DNA from: Clostridium sp. CAG:964
GTDB lineage: Bacteria; Bacillota; Clostridia; Oscillospirales; Acutalibacteraceae
Length of the DNA: 32,117 bases
Assembly (NCBI GenBank): GCA_000435335.1
Contig: FR891323.1
Span: 1 to 32,117, forward strand
Direction of reading: 5' to 3'
Program-made: the position numbers and the translations under genes
Part shown: piece by piece, positions 22,298 to 30,109 of the stretch
Numbering within the stretch: the first letter of the stretch is position 1
Layout: the number at the start of each line of letters is the position of its first letter
The notes under the pieces: model-generated
Told to the model about the DNA's origin: nothing
What the model saw: only the letters and a program-made list of their open reading frames with translations
Database searches by the model: none

Positions 22298-22741
22298 ATG
22301 AGAAAATACACATATAAATTTAATAAATCCTCTGACATTGTGCTGGACAGGCTTAACGAGGATATAAAGCAGAGAAAATTCATAGGCAGGGCAGACAGCG
22401 ACGGTCTGCAGTTAAGGTGCGTGTGCGACGGCTACAGCCAGCCCAGCACATATCAGCTTACTGCAAAAATAACAGAGAATACCGACGAAGGCTGCTGTAC
22501 TCTGCATGGTGAATACAGATATATAACCAAGGACATAATTTTCATTATAATTGTTGTGGCGGTTATGTTGGGCTTTTCTGCATTTATGGCACTTGCATAC
22601 TCAAGGGATATAGGCAAGTATCTTTTGGGCTTTTCTGCAATTATATTGGCGGCGTATAATCTTATGGCATTGCGTAAACGCAAGGAGGTTGTAGAACAAA
22701 CCGAAAAGCTTTTTAACGAAATAAATTCCGAACAAGCATAA
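22298..22741 (+). CDS. small membrane protein of unknown function
   Basis: A 147-residue protein. Residues 1-~75 are soluble and beta-rich (YTYKFNKSSDIVLDRL, CVCDGYSQPSTYQL). Two hydrophobic helices follow (about 80-98 and 108-122), then a charged tail with RKRKEVVEQTEKLFNEIN. The short loop between the helices places both termini on the same side, probably the cytoplasm. No family recognised. GGGGG precedes the ATG by 6-7 bases and a good promoter lies 95 bases upstream. Its 3' end overlaps the terminator of the convergent HAD gene. Confidence 0.75.
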   Translation: MRKYTYKFNKSSDIVLDRLNEDIKQRKFIGRADSDGLQLRCVCDGYSQPSTYQLTAKITENTDEGCCTLHGEYRYITKDIIFIIIVVAVMLGFSAFMALAYSRDIGKYLLGFSAIILAAYNLMALRKRKEVVEQTEKLFNEINSEQA

Positions 22742-22780
22742 AAAACACCTCCTTATCGGTTTTACCCGACAAGGAGGTGT
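22742..22780 (-). terminator. terminator of the Cof-type phosphatase gene
   Basis: ACACCTCCTT-a-TCGG pairs with CCGA-c-AAGGAGGTGT. On the minus strand the stem runs into a T6 tract, so it chiefly ends the HAD gene. The stem contains a perfect Shine-Dalgarno-like AAGGAGGTG by chance or as a trapped site. Confidence 0.85.
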
Positions 22781-22822
22781 CGCATTAATGCACAAGGTGT
22801 GCTTTATATTTAACTTTTTACA

Positions 22823-23629
22823 TTACAGCATATATTTTTCTACAACCTTAGCCACGCCATCCCGATCGTTTGTGTCGGTTACAAGATTTGCGGCCTCTTT
22901 AACCTCATCTACGGCATTTCCCATTGCTACGCCCAAACCGGCATACTGAATCATAGTTATATCGTTGTATGCGTCACCGCAGGCTATGCACTGCTGTTCT
23001 GTAAGCTTCAGTCTGTTAAGCAAAACCTCTATAGACCTTGCCTTGTTTATGCCCAGAGGCACCAGCTCCAGAAAAAACTCCTCTGACCTAAACACGCCTA
23101 TTACGCCCTTGTATTTTTCGCTGAAATGTTTTTCAAGCCTTAAAATTTCGGCAGGCTCACCGGCAAGCAAAAGCTTGTTTATGTTAAAGGTTACATAAGA
23201 GGCAAAGTCATCTACAAACTTGGTTTCCAGACCTATAATTTTTGCCTCAACATCAGAGTAACGGTTTATTGCGTTGCCCAAAATGATACGGTCGTTTTCG
23301 TATGTGTTTACAGTTACATTTGTTCCCTTCAGCTCTTTGCAAATGTCAGGAATAATTTTGTTGGGAAAATTTTTGCTGTAAATAACCTCGTTAGACCTTG
23401 CGTCAATTACACAGCCGCCGTTATATGCCAAAACATAACCGCCAAAGCTGTCCAAACGCAAAGCGTGGGCATAGGGCATAATGCCTTGTACAGGTCTGCC
23501 GGAGGCAAGAGCAACCTTTTTTCCTGTTGCCTGCAGCCTGGTAAGTGCTTTTTGTGTGCGGTCTGTAATTTCTTTTTTAGAATTAACAAGAGTTCCGTCA
23601 ATATCCAATACAATAATTTCGTAGCTCAT
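22823..23629 (-). CDS. Cof-type HAD-superfamily phosphatase
   Basis: A 268-residue haloacid-dehalogenase hydrolase. Motif I DIDGT at 9-13 supplies the nucleophile D9 and acid D11; SGRP (about 43-46) is motif II; K near residue 195 (INKA) is motif III; GDAYNDITM is motif IV. A large C2 cap lies between motifs II and III, as in the Cof/YkrA/YidA group, which dephosphorylates sugar phosphates, FMN or PLP precursors. The substrate cannot be inferred. A TAAGGA site precedes the ATG. It is monocistronic and convergent with the small membrane protein gene. A possible MerR-like operator lies about 100 bases upstream. Confidence 0.93.
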   Translation of the reverse strand: MSYEIIVLDIDGTLVNSKKEITDRTQKALTRLQATGKKVALASGRPVQGIMPYAHALRLDSFGGYVLAYNGGCVIDARSNEVIYSKNFPNKIIPDICKELKGTNVTVNTYENDRIILGNAINRYSDVEAKIIGLETKFVDDFASYVTFNINKLLLAGEPAEILRLEKHFSEKYKGVIGVFRSEEFFLELVPLGINKARSIEVLLNRLKLTEQQCIACGDAYNDITMIQYAGLGVAMGNAVDEVKEAANLVTDTNDRDGVAKVVEKYML

Positions 23630-23727
23630 ATTAAAAATCCTTACTCTAAAAATATATTTGTTCGATACTACAGTTAGCTTACAGTGTAACTCCTAAAGCT
23701 GAATAATATCTGAATATACTTTAATAT

Positions 23728-23746
23728 ACCTTGCGGTAAAGGTCAA
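23728..23746 (-). promoter_or_regulatory. possible MerR-type operator and -35 box upstream of the HAD gene
   Basis: On the minus strand TTGACC (23741-23746) overlaps an inverted repeat ACCTT-N6-AAGGT (23728-23743), the arrangement seen in MerR-family promoters with a dyad between -35 and -10. A good -10 at 19 bases is not clear (AAGTAT), so this is tentative. Confidence 0.3.
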
Positions 23747-23820
23747 GAAGTCACGGCTCAGGCAGAAAAAATTTGTATGTTTATATTATTTTTTGAAGTT
23801 TTCAAAGGGGTTTTTATATA

Positions 23821-23861
23821 AAATTATGCCCATCTTTTTAGAGGATAGGCATAATTTTTTT
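23821..23861 (+). terminator. orphan terminator-like hairpin with no plus-strand gene before it
   Basis: AAATTATGCC pairs perfectly with GGCATAATTT over 10 bp around a 17-base loop, followed by a long T-run. The nearest upstream gene is on the other strand, so it may mark the 3' end of an unrecognised small RNA. Confidence 0.6.
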
Positions 23862-24148
23862 TATATTTATTGTGCATTATTACTGCTTTTCTTAATTTGC
23901 TCTTGGCTTTAAGCCCGCAAACGCTCAGTAAATTATTACTGTTCTGTACAGGCTCGGCCATTTACGGATAGGGTAAATTAATTTTACGATATGCTCGAAA
24001 TTTAATTTTGCAGCAGATTAATATTAATAAATCAATAAAAATCGATTAAATAATTTATGTCTGCTCTATAAATTTGAAAAGTAAATCTGCTGCTTATGGG
24101 GATATTTACCAAAAAAAGTTACAAATTACAAATCTGTAACAACTTAGC

Positions 24149-24177
24149 TTGACTGTTTTACATTTTTGTAATACAAT
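24149..24177 (+). promoter_or_regulatory. sigma-A promoter of the P60 hydrolase gene with adjacent dyad
   Basis: TTGACT (24149-24154), 17-base spacer, TACAAT (24172-24177). The GTTACA/TGTAAC dyad ends 8 bases before the -35 box and is a candidate activator site. Confidence 0.65.
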
Positions 24178-24228
24178 GATTACGAAATGTATATAATAAA
24201 ACATTACGAAATGAACAGGAGAAGTAAT

Positions 24229-26475
24229 ATGAGTATATCTAAAAAATTGCTGGCGTTACTGTTAGTGTCAACATTTGCGGTAAGCACCTCTTTAGCAGCG
24301 GGAGCTGTTGCAGACAGCAATACTGAAACAGGTGCAGAGCAAGCTGCACAGTCTGTTGAAATGAGTACAAGTGAAAGCTCCAACAAATTATTTACTGCTG
24401 CGGCAAGCAGTATTGAATTTAAAGATAATATTGTTATGACAAAAGTTGGCTGTTCTAAAAGACTTTTGCTCAATTCGGTGCCTGCAAATGCAAGGCTTGA
24501 GTGGAGGTCGTCTAATCCAAGCGTGGCAAGGGTTGACAGCAAGGGCAATGTTACAGGCTTGTCTGTAGGTACAAGCAAAATTACATGTACAGCGTCAACC
24601 GGTCAAAAGGCTTCATGTGCTGTAGGCGTTTCGGCTGCAACAGTCGGTGTTAAGCTGAATACCAACAGCGTTACCTGGGAGGAGGGCAGGTCGGGACATT
24701 TTAAGCCGACACTTTCTTCATCTGTAAAAAGCGTAACATACAAAAGCAGCAACACAAGGGTTGCTACGGTTGACAAAAACGGTCTGTTAAAGGCGGTAGC
24801 ACCGGGCACCTGTAAAATAACCTGTGCCTCTGCAACCGACCCAAATAAGTACGATGTTTGCAAAGTTACGGTTGTGTCAAAGACACAAATAAAGCTTGCT
24901 AACCCTGTATTGGTTCTTAACAAGGGTATTGCCAAAAAGGCTGCGTACACTGTAGCCGGTTCGGGAAAGGGACTATCCTTTAAGTGGAGCAGCAGCAACA
25001 GCTCGATTGCCACGGTCAGCCCAACAGGCATTATTACAGCCAAGGCCCAGGGCAACTGTATGATTACAATTACAGCAAGCAACGGTGCTGCGGCAAGAAT
25101 AGCGGTAACTGTTGTTCAGCCTATAACAAGCATTAAGCTGTCAGGCAGTAAGGCAACTCTTGAGCCGGGACATAAAAAGACAGTTACAGCAACGGTTGGA
25201 CCATCAAACGCAACATCAAAGTCTTTGGTATGGAGCAGCAGCAACAGCTCCGTGGCTACAGTAAGCAAGGGCGTAATTACAGCCGTGGGCAAGGGTACCT
25301 GTATTATTACCTGCAGGTCGAAATTCTACAGCAATATATCGGTAAGCTATAAGGTTACAGTAAAGCAAGCGGTTACAGCTGTAAGTATGGAAAGTGCAGT
25401 TAAGCTGAATGAAAACAGTACTAAAAGGCTAACGGCAAAGGCAGTACCGAATACAGCGTCAAATGCAAGGCTTAGCTTCAAAAGCAGTAACGCATCGGTA
25501 GCTGCTGTAAGCTCCAACGGCGTTATTACGGCAAAATCAAAGGGCAGCTGTGTAATTACAGCTACTGCTACAGACGGCAGCGGCAAAAGTGCCAAATGCA
25601 GGGTAACTGTTGTAAGGCCCGTAACTAATGTAAAATTAAACGCACATACTATTAGCTGGAATGTAGGCAAAAAGGCACACTTCCGTCCAACAGTAACACC
25701 TACTACAGCTTCAAATATCAGTGTTAAATATACAAGCAGCAACAGAAGGGTTGCTATGGTAGACGGCAACGGTCTGCTTACAGCCGTAGGCAAGGGTACT
25801 TGTACTGTTACCTGTACAGCGGCAGACGGCAGCGGCAAAAAGGACACCTGTAAGGTTACTGTAAAGCAGCCTGTAAGAAAGCTTACAATTTCAGGCGGCA
25901 GCAGCGTAAACGAGGGCAGCAGCATAGAATTAAAGGCAGTAGCCGCACCGTCTAACGCAACAAACAAAAATGTTACCTGGAGCAGCAGCGACAAAACAGT
26001 TGCAAAGGTAAGCTCAACAGGTAAGGTTACAGCCCTAAAGGCAGGCAAGGCAACAATTAAATGTACCGCAAAGGACGGCAGCAGGGTTGCGGCAAGCAAA
26101 ACAGTTACTGTAAAGGCCGTAAAGCCAACAGGTCAGAAAATTGCCGACTATGCCGCACAGTGGGCAGGCGTAACACCTTATGTATGGGGAGGAAAAAGCC
26201 TGCGTACAGGAGCCGACTGTTCGGGCTTTGTATGCTGCATATACGAAAACTTCGGCTACGACCTGTGGGACTATAGAGTAGACCTTGATATGGTGGGCGA
26301 CAATGTTTCACTGGCAAAGGCACAGCCCGGCGACATTGTGGTGTATCCGGGCCATGTGGCAATATATGCAGGCAACGGTATGGTTACACACGCTTTGAAC
26401 GAAAATGTAGGCGTTCTTACAACACCTCTTTCATGGGGCGGCACAGTAAGGTGTGTAAGAAGAGTGGTTGACTGA
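24229..26475 (+). CDS. secreted NlpC/P60 peptidoglycan hydrolase with seven Ig-like (Big_2) domains
   Basis: A 748-residue secreted protein. Residues 1-~30 are a signal peptide (LAAGAVA). Seven bacterial Ig-like group 2 repeats of about 78-82 residues follow (about 75-630), each with the W/YxSSN..VA.V and G.C.IT pattern. The C-terminal NlpC/P60 domain (635-748) keeps catalytic Cys664 in ADCSGFVC and His709 in PGHVAIYAG, with H721 as the third residue. Such enzymes cut D-Glu-diamino acid or cross-link peptide bonds in peptidoglycan during growth or division. Each Ig repeat often carries a Cys, unusual in secreted Firmicutes proteins. ATG 24187 is in frame, but only ATG 24229 has a ribosome site (AGGAGAAG). 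Monocistronic. Confidence 0.92.
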   Translation: MSISKKLLALLLVSTFAVSTSLAAGAVADSNTETGAEQAAQSVEMSTSESSNKLFTAAASSIEFKDNIVMTKVGCSKRLLLNSVPANARLEWRSSNPSVARVDSKGNVTGLSVGTSKITCTASTGQKASCAVGVSAATVGVKLNTNSVTWEEGRSGHFKPTLSSSVKSVTYKSSNTRVATVDKNGLLKAVAPGTCKITCASATDPNKYDVCKVTVVSKTQIKLANPVLVLNKGIAKKAAYTVAGSGKGLSFKWSSSNSSIATVSPTGIITAKAQGNCMITITASNGAAARIAVTVVQPITSIKLSGSKATLEPGHKKTVTATVGPSNATSKSLVWSSSNSSVATVSKGVITAVGKGTCIITCRSKFYSNISVSYKVTVKQAVTAVSMESAVKLNENSTKRLTAKAVPNTASNARLSFKSSNASVAAVSSNGVITAKSKGSCVITATATDGSGKSAKCRVTVVRPVTNVKLNAHTISWNVGKKAHFRPTVTPTTASNISVKYTSSNRRVAMVDGNGLLTAVGKGTCTVTCTAADGSGKKDTCKVTVKQPVRKLTISGGSSVNEGSSIELKAVAAPSNATNKNVTWSSSDKTVAKVSSTGKVTALKAGKATIKCTAKDGSRVAASKTVTVKAVKPTGQKIADYAAQWAGVTPYVWGGKSLRTGADCSGFVCCIYENFGYDLWDYRVDLDMVGDNVSLAKAQPGDIVVYPGHVAIYAGNGMVTHALNENVGVLTTPLSWGGTVRCVRRVVD

Positions 26476-26517
26476 TAAAATAAAAAAGATAATATAATTA
26501 TCCGCAATATATACATA

Positions 26518-26559
26518 GGACGCACACCGAAGCAGAGGCTTTGGTGGTGCGTTCTTTTT
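26518..26559 (+). terminator. intrinsic terminator after the P60 hydrolase gene
   Basis: GGACGCAC pairs with GTGCGTTC, with an inner CCGAAGC/GGCTTTGG-type stem, then T5. Confidence 0.85.
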
Positions 26560-26599
26560 CTTAGCCGAAAAACAAATACATAAAAATTATAGCAACCAC

Positions 26600-26628
26600 T
26601 TTAAAAGCGGTATTTATTTTGTTATAAT
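26600..26628 (+). promoter_or_regulatory. promoter of the gltX-glnS operon
   Basis: TATAAT (26623-26628) with a weak -35 TTTAAA (26600-26605) 17 bases before it. No T-box leader is present in the 45-base leader. Confidence 0.5.
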
Positions 26629-26673
26629 AATAGCTAACAGTAATTTTTATTAAAACAGAAAGAGGAAACAGCA

Positions 26674-28134
26674 ATGAGTAACAAAACTGTTCGCACCAGA
26701 TTTGCACCCAGCCCTACAGGCTTTATGCATATAGGTAATTTAAGAACCGCACTGTATGAATATTTAGTAGCTAAAAGTCAAGGCGGCGACTTTGTTCTGA
26801 GAATAGAGGATACTGACCGTGAAAGATATGTAGAGGGTGCTGTGGATATTATATATAACACCCTTAAGATTGCCGGACTTCAGCACGACGAAGGTCCTGA
26901 CAAGCCGGGTAAGTACGGCCCCTATGTTCAAAGCGAAAGACTTAATATGTACAAGCCATATGCGGAGCAGCTTATTGAACAGGGCAAGGCATACAGGTGC
27001 TTCTGCACAAAGGAGCGTTTGGACAGCCTAAAGGATGACGAAACACCGGGCGGCGGCTACGACAGACATTGCCGTGACCTGCCACAGGAGGAAATAGACA
27101 GGCTTTTGGCAGAGGGCGTACCTTATGTAATCAGACAAAAAATGCCTCTTGAGGGCAGTACAACCTTTACCGACGCTGTTTTTGGCGAAATTACAGTAGA
27201 AAACAGCGAGCTGCAAGACCAGATTTTAATAAAAACAGACGGCTACCCTACCTATAACTTTGCAAATGTTATAGACGACCACACAATGAACATTACGCAT
27301 GTTGTTCGTGGCTGCGAGTATTTAAGCTCTACACCTAAGTATAACCTATTGTACGAGGCTTTTGGCTGGGAAGTGCCTACATATATCCACCTGCCGCTTA
27401 TTATGGGCAAGGACGCCGAGGGCAATGTTGCAAAGCTTTCAAAGCGTCACGGTTCAACAGGCTTTGAGGATTTAATAAAGGAGGGCTATCTGCCGCAGGC
27501 TATTATTAACTATGTAGCACTGCTGGGCTGGTGTCCGTCGGATAATCAGGAAATGTTTACTCTTGATGAGCTTACAAGGGCGTTTAGCATAGACGGTATA
27601 AGCAAGTCGCCGTCAATTTTTGACTATGACAAGCTGGAGTGGTTTAACGGCGAGTATATCCGCAAAATGTCACCGGAAGAATTTACAAGCTATGCTATGC
27701 CATACTATAAAGAGGCGGTTACAAGCCGTGAGCTTCCTTGGGACAAGCTGTGCGGTATTTTGCAGCAGCGTGTAACAAGATTTACACAAATTCCGGAGAT
27801 GATAGACTTTTTCGACAAGCTGCCTGAGTATGATGCAGAAATGTTTGTAAACAAAAAGAGCAAAACAAACCTTGAAAACGCACCGGTAATGCTAAAGGCC
27901 GTTACAGACAGGCTTACAGCCCTTGAAAGCTGGGACAAGGACAGTATTCACGACTGCCTTATTAACCTTGCACAGGAGCTTGAGGTTAAAAACGGCACTG
28001 TAATGTGGCCTGCAAGAATTGCAGTAGCCGGCAAAAAGGTAACCCCGGGCGGCGCTGTGGAGATTCTTGAAATTCTTGGCAGAGATGAGTCTTTGGCAAG
28101 ACTAAACTTAGGCTTGAAAAAGCTGGGAGTATAA
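26674..28134 (+). CDS. gltX: glutamyl-tRNA synthetase
   Basis: A 486-residue class I synthetase that charges tRNA-Glu. HIGH-type motif HIGN at 19-22 in PSPTGFMHIGNLR and KMSKS-type motif KLSKR at 254-258 are intact, with the anticodon-binding helical domain at the C-terminus. AGAGGAAA precedes the ATG. glnS follows 18 bases downstream in the same operon. Because a dedicated glutaminyl-tRNA synthetase is present, this enzyme need not charge tRNA-Gln, so it may be discriminating; the anticodon-binding residues would have to be compared to confirm this. Confidence 0.96.
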   Translation: MSNKTVRTRFAPSPTGFMHIGNLRTALYEYLVAKSQGGDFVLRIEDTDRERYVEGAVDIIYNTLKIAGLQHDEGPDKPGKYGPYVQSERLNMYKPYAEQLIEQGKAYRCFCTKERLDSLKDDETPGGGYDRHCRDLPQEEIDRLLAEGVPYVIRQKMPLEGSTTFTDAVFGEITVENSELQDQILIKTDGYPTYNFANVIDDHTMNITHVVRGCEYLSSTPKYNLLYEAFGWEVPTYIHLPLIMGKDAEGNVAKLSKRHGSTGFEDLIKEGYLPQAIINYVALLGWCPSDNQEMFTLDELTRAFSIDGISKSPSIFDYDKLEWFNGEYIRKMSPEEFTSYAMPYYKEAVTSRELPWDKLCGILQQRVTRFTQIPEMIDFFDKLPEYDAEMFVNKKSKTNLENAPVMLKAVTDRLTALESWDKDSIHDCLINLAQELEVKNGTVMWPARIAVAGKKVTPGGAVEILEILGRDESLARLNLGLKKLGV

Positions 28135-28152
28135 ACTAAGGAGGACAGCCAT

Positions 28153-29844
28153 ATGGCAGAGGAAATAAAAAATCAGGAGCAGATAGGCAACTGCAATTTT
28201 ATACACGATTTTATAGACGAGGACATAGCACCGGGCGGCGAATATTACGGTAAAGCAGTACACACCCGTTTTCCGCCGGAGCCAAACGGATATTTACACA
28301 TTGGCCACGCAAAGGCAGTTTGCATTAACTTTGGCACAGCCGAAAAGTATAACGGTATGTGTAACCTGAGAATGGACGACACAAACCCTACAAAAGAAGA
28401 TGTAGAGTATGTAGACGCTATTAAAGAGGACATTCAGTGGCTGGGCTTTAGCTGGGACGACCGCTTTTTCTATGCATCAGAGTATTTTGACAAAATGTAC
28501 GAGGGTGCGGTAGAGCTTATAAAAAAGGGACTGGCCTATGTATGTCAGCTAAATGCCGAAGAAATGAGAGCCCACAGAGGCGACCTTTCCACACCGGCTA
28601 CAAGCCCATACCGTGACAGACCTATAGAGGAAAGTCTGGAGCTGTTTGAGCGTATGAAAAACGGCGAATTTGCCGACGGTGAAATGACGCTGCGTGCAAA
28701 GATAGACTTAGCGTCAGGCAACTTTAATATGCGTGACCCTGTTATTTACAGAATAAACCACATCAGACACCACCGCACAGGTGACAAGTGGTGCATTTAC
28801 CCTATGTACGACTTTGCCCACCCTATAGAGGACGCTTTAGAGGGGATAACACATTCCTTGTGTTCACTGGAGTTTGAAGACCACCGCCCGCTGTACGACT
28901 GGGTAATTCGCAATGTTACCCTGCCGTCAAAGCCAAGACAGATAGAGTTTGCAAGGCTGGGCATAAACAACACGGTAATGAGCAAAAGAAAGCTGCGTAC
29001 CTTGGTAGAGGACGGCTATGTAAGCGGCTGGGACGACCCTCGTATGCCTACCTTGTGCGGACTTCGCCGCCGTGGCTACACACCGAAGTCTATAAGAAGC
29101 TTCTGTGAAAGAATAGGCGTGTCAAAGGTTAATTCCATAGTTGACTACGGCTTTTTGGAGTACTGCCTGCGTGAGGATTTAAACGAAACCGCACAGCGTG
29201 TAATGACAGTGCTTAACCCGATTAAGCTTATTATTACAAATTATCCCGAGAATAAATCGGAAACCTTTATGGTGGAGAACAACCCTAACCGCCCGGAGGA
29301 CGGCGAGCGTGAAATCACCTTTACAAGGGAGTGCTACATTGAGGCAGAGGACTTTATGGAAGAGCCTGCAAGAAAGTATTTCAGACTGTTCCCGGGAAAT
29401 GAGGTTCGCCTAAAGTCAGCTTATGTTGTTAAATGCACAGGCTGCAAAAAGGACGAAAACGGAAATGTTACCGAGGTGTACGCAGAGTACGACCCTGAAA
29501 CAAGGGGCGGCAACACACCTGACGGCAGAAGAATAAAGGCTACTATCCACTGGGTAGACGCCAACAACTGTGCAGACGCAGAGGTAAGACTGTATGACAA
29601 CCTGTTTACAGTGCCTGACCCTGACACAGGTGATAAAAACTTTTTGGACTATATTAACCCTGATTCACTAAAGGTGCTGAAAAACTGCAAAACAGAAAGG
29701 GCTGTGGCACAGCTGCTGCCGCCGGCTTCGTTCCAGTTTATGCGTTTGGGCTATTTCTGCCTTGACAACAAGGACTCAAAGCCGGGTGCACCTGTGTTTA
29801 ACCGCAGTGTTTCACTAAAGGGCAGCTATAAGCCGGGTAAGTAA
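28153..29844 (+). CDS. glnS: glutaminyl-tRNA synthetase
   Basis: A 563-residue class I synthetase. HIGH at 49-52 (PPEPNGYLHIGHAKA) and MSKRK at 276-280 are intact, the RMDDTNP and YPMYDFAHP signatures mark it as GlnRS rather than GluRS, and a C-terminal beta-barrel anticodon-binding domain follows (about 340-550). It charges tRNA-Gln directly, bypassing the Glu-tRNA-Gln amidotransferase route used by most Firmicutes; bacterial GlnRS is thought to derive from eukaryotes by transfer. AAGGAGGA precedes the ATG by about 8 bases. Base composition does not differ visibly from gltX, so any transfer is old. Confidence 0.96.
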   Translation: MAEEIKNQEQIGNCNFIHDFIDEDIAPGGEYYGKAVHTRFPPEPNGYLHIGHAKAVCINFGTAEKYNGMCNLRMDDTNPTKEDVEYVDAIKEDIQWLGFSWDDRFFYASEYFDKMYEGAVELIKKGLAYVCQLNAEEMRAHRGDLSTPATSPYRDRPIEESLELFERMKNGEFADGEMTLRAKIDLASGNFNMRDPVIYRINHIRHHRTGDKWCIYPMYDFAHPIEDALEGITHSLCSLEFEDHRPLYDWVIRNVTLPSKPRQIEFARLGINNTVMSKRKLRTLVEDGYVSGWDDPRMPTLCGLRRRGYTPKSIRSFCERIGVSKVNSIVDYGFLEYCLREDLNETAQRVMTVLNPIKLIITNYPENKSETFMVENNPNRPEDGEREITFTRECYIEAEDFMEEPARKYFRLFPGNEVRLKSAYVVKCTGCKKDENGNVTEVYAEYDPETRGGNTPDGRRIKATIHWVDANNCADAEVRLYDNLFTVPDPDTGDKNFLDYINPDSLKVLKNCKTERAVAQLLPPASFQFMRLGYFCLDNKDSKPGAPVFNRSVSLKGSYKPGK

Positions 29845-29920
29845 GAAATATTAAGAAATATTATGTAAATAATACAAAACCGTCTAAGCAGAAGCTCTTG
29901 CGGCGGTTTAGACAACATAA

Positions 29921-29963
29921 GGTCTTTAGAGGGCGGACAGTATCAGCCCTCTAAAGGCCTTTT
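29921..29963 (+). terminator. strong intrinsic terminator after glnS
   Basis: GGTCTTTAGAGGGC pairs with GCCCTCTAAAGGCC (14 bp, one G-T pair) around an 11-base loop, then T4. It is preceded by two mutually exclusive short stems at 29877-29913. Confidence 0.9.
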
Positions 29964-30019
29964 GTGTATTAGCACTGTAAAACAAGTTTTTAAATTTAAG
30001 TATTTATATAAAATAATAC

Positions 30020-30048
30020 TTGTATAAATTTTACATATATGATAAAAT
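30020..30048 (+). promoter_or_regulatory. sigma-A promoter of the second surface protein
   Basis: TTGTAT (30020-30025), 17-base spacer, TAAAAT (30043-30048), about 60 bases before the start codon. Confidence 0.6.
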
Positions 30049-30109
30049 ATTACAGCTGTTATATAGTTAGTGGGAATGTTATAACAGCAAATTTCAATGA
30101 TTGAGGTAA

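Larger units (their letters stand above)
23630..24228. other. 599-base gene-free stretch before the P60 hydrolase gene
   Basis: Holds the tentative MerR-like operator, the orphan terminator, small hairpins GGC-tttaa-GCC and CAGTAA-atta-TTACTG near 23905-23940, a 10-bp inverted repeat GCAGCAGATT (24010-24019) with AATCTGCTGC (24084-24093), a dyad GTTACA-N11-TGTAAC (24118-24140) just before the -35 box, and the promoter. I found no riboswitch that I can name and no credible small gene. Confidence 0.6.

Noticed and set aside
22745..22780. Shine-Dalgarno AAGGAGGTG as the ribosome site of a hidden plus-strand gene
   Set aside because: It is the 3' arm of a terminator stem, and no open frame starts at suitable spacing on the plus strand.
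25347..26099. 250-residue minus-strand frame opposite the Ig-repeat gene
   Set aside because: A long stop-free antisense frame arises from the repeated codons of the Big_2 domains; leucine/valine-rich shadow without a start signal.
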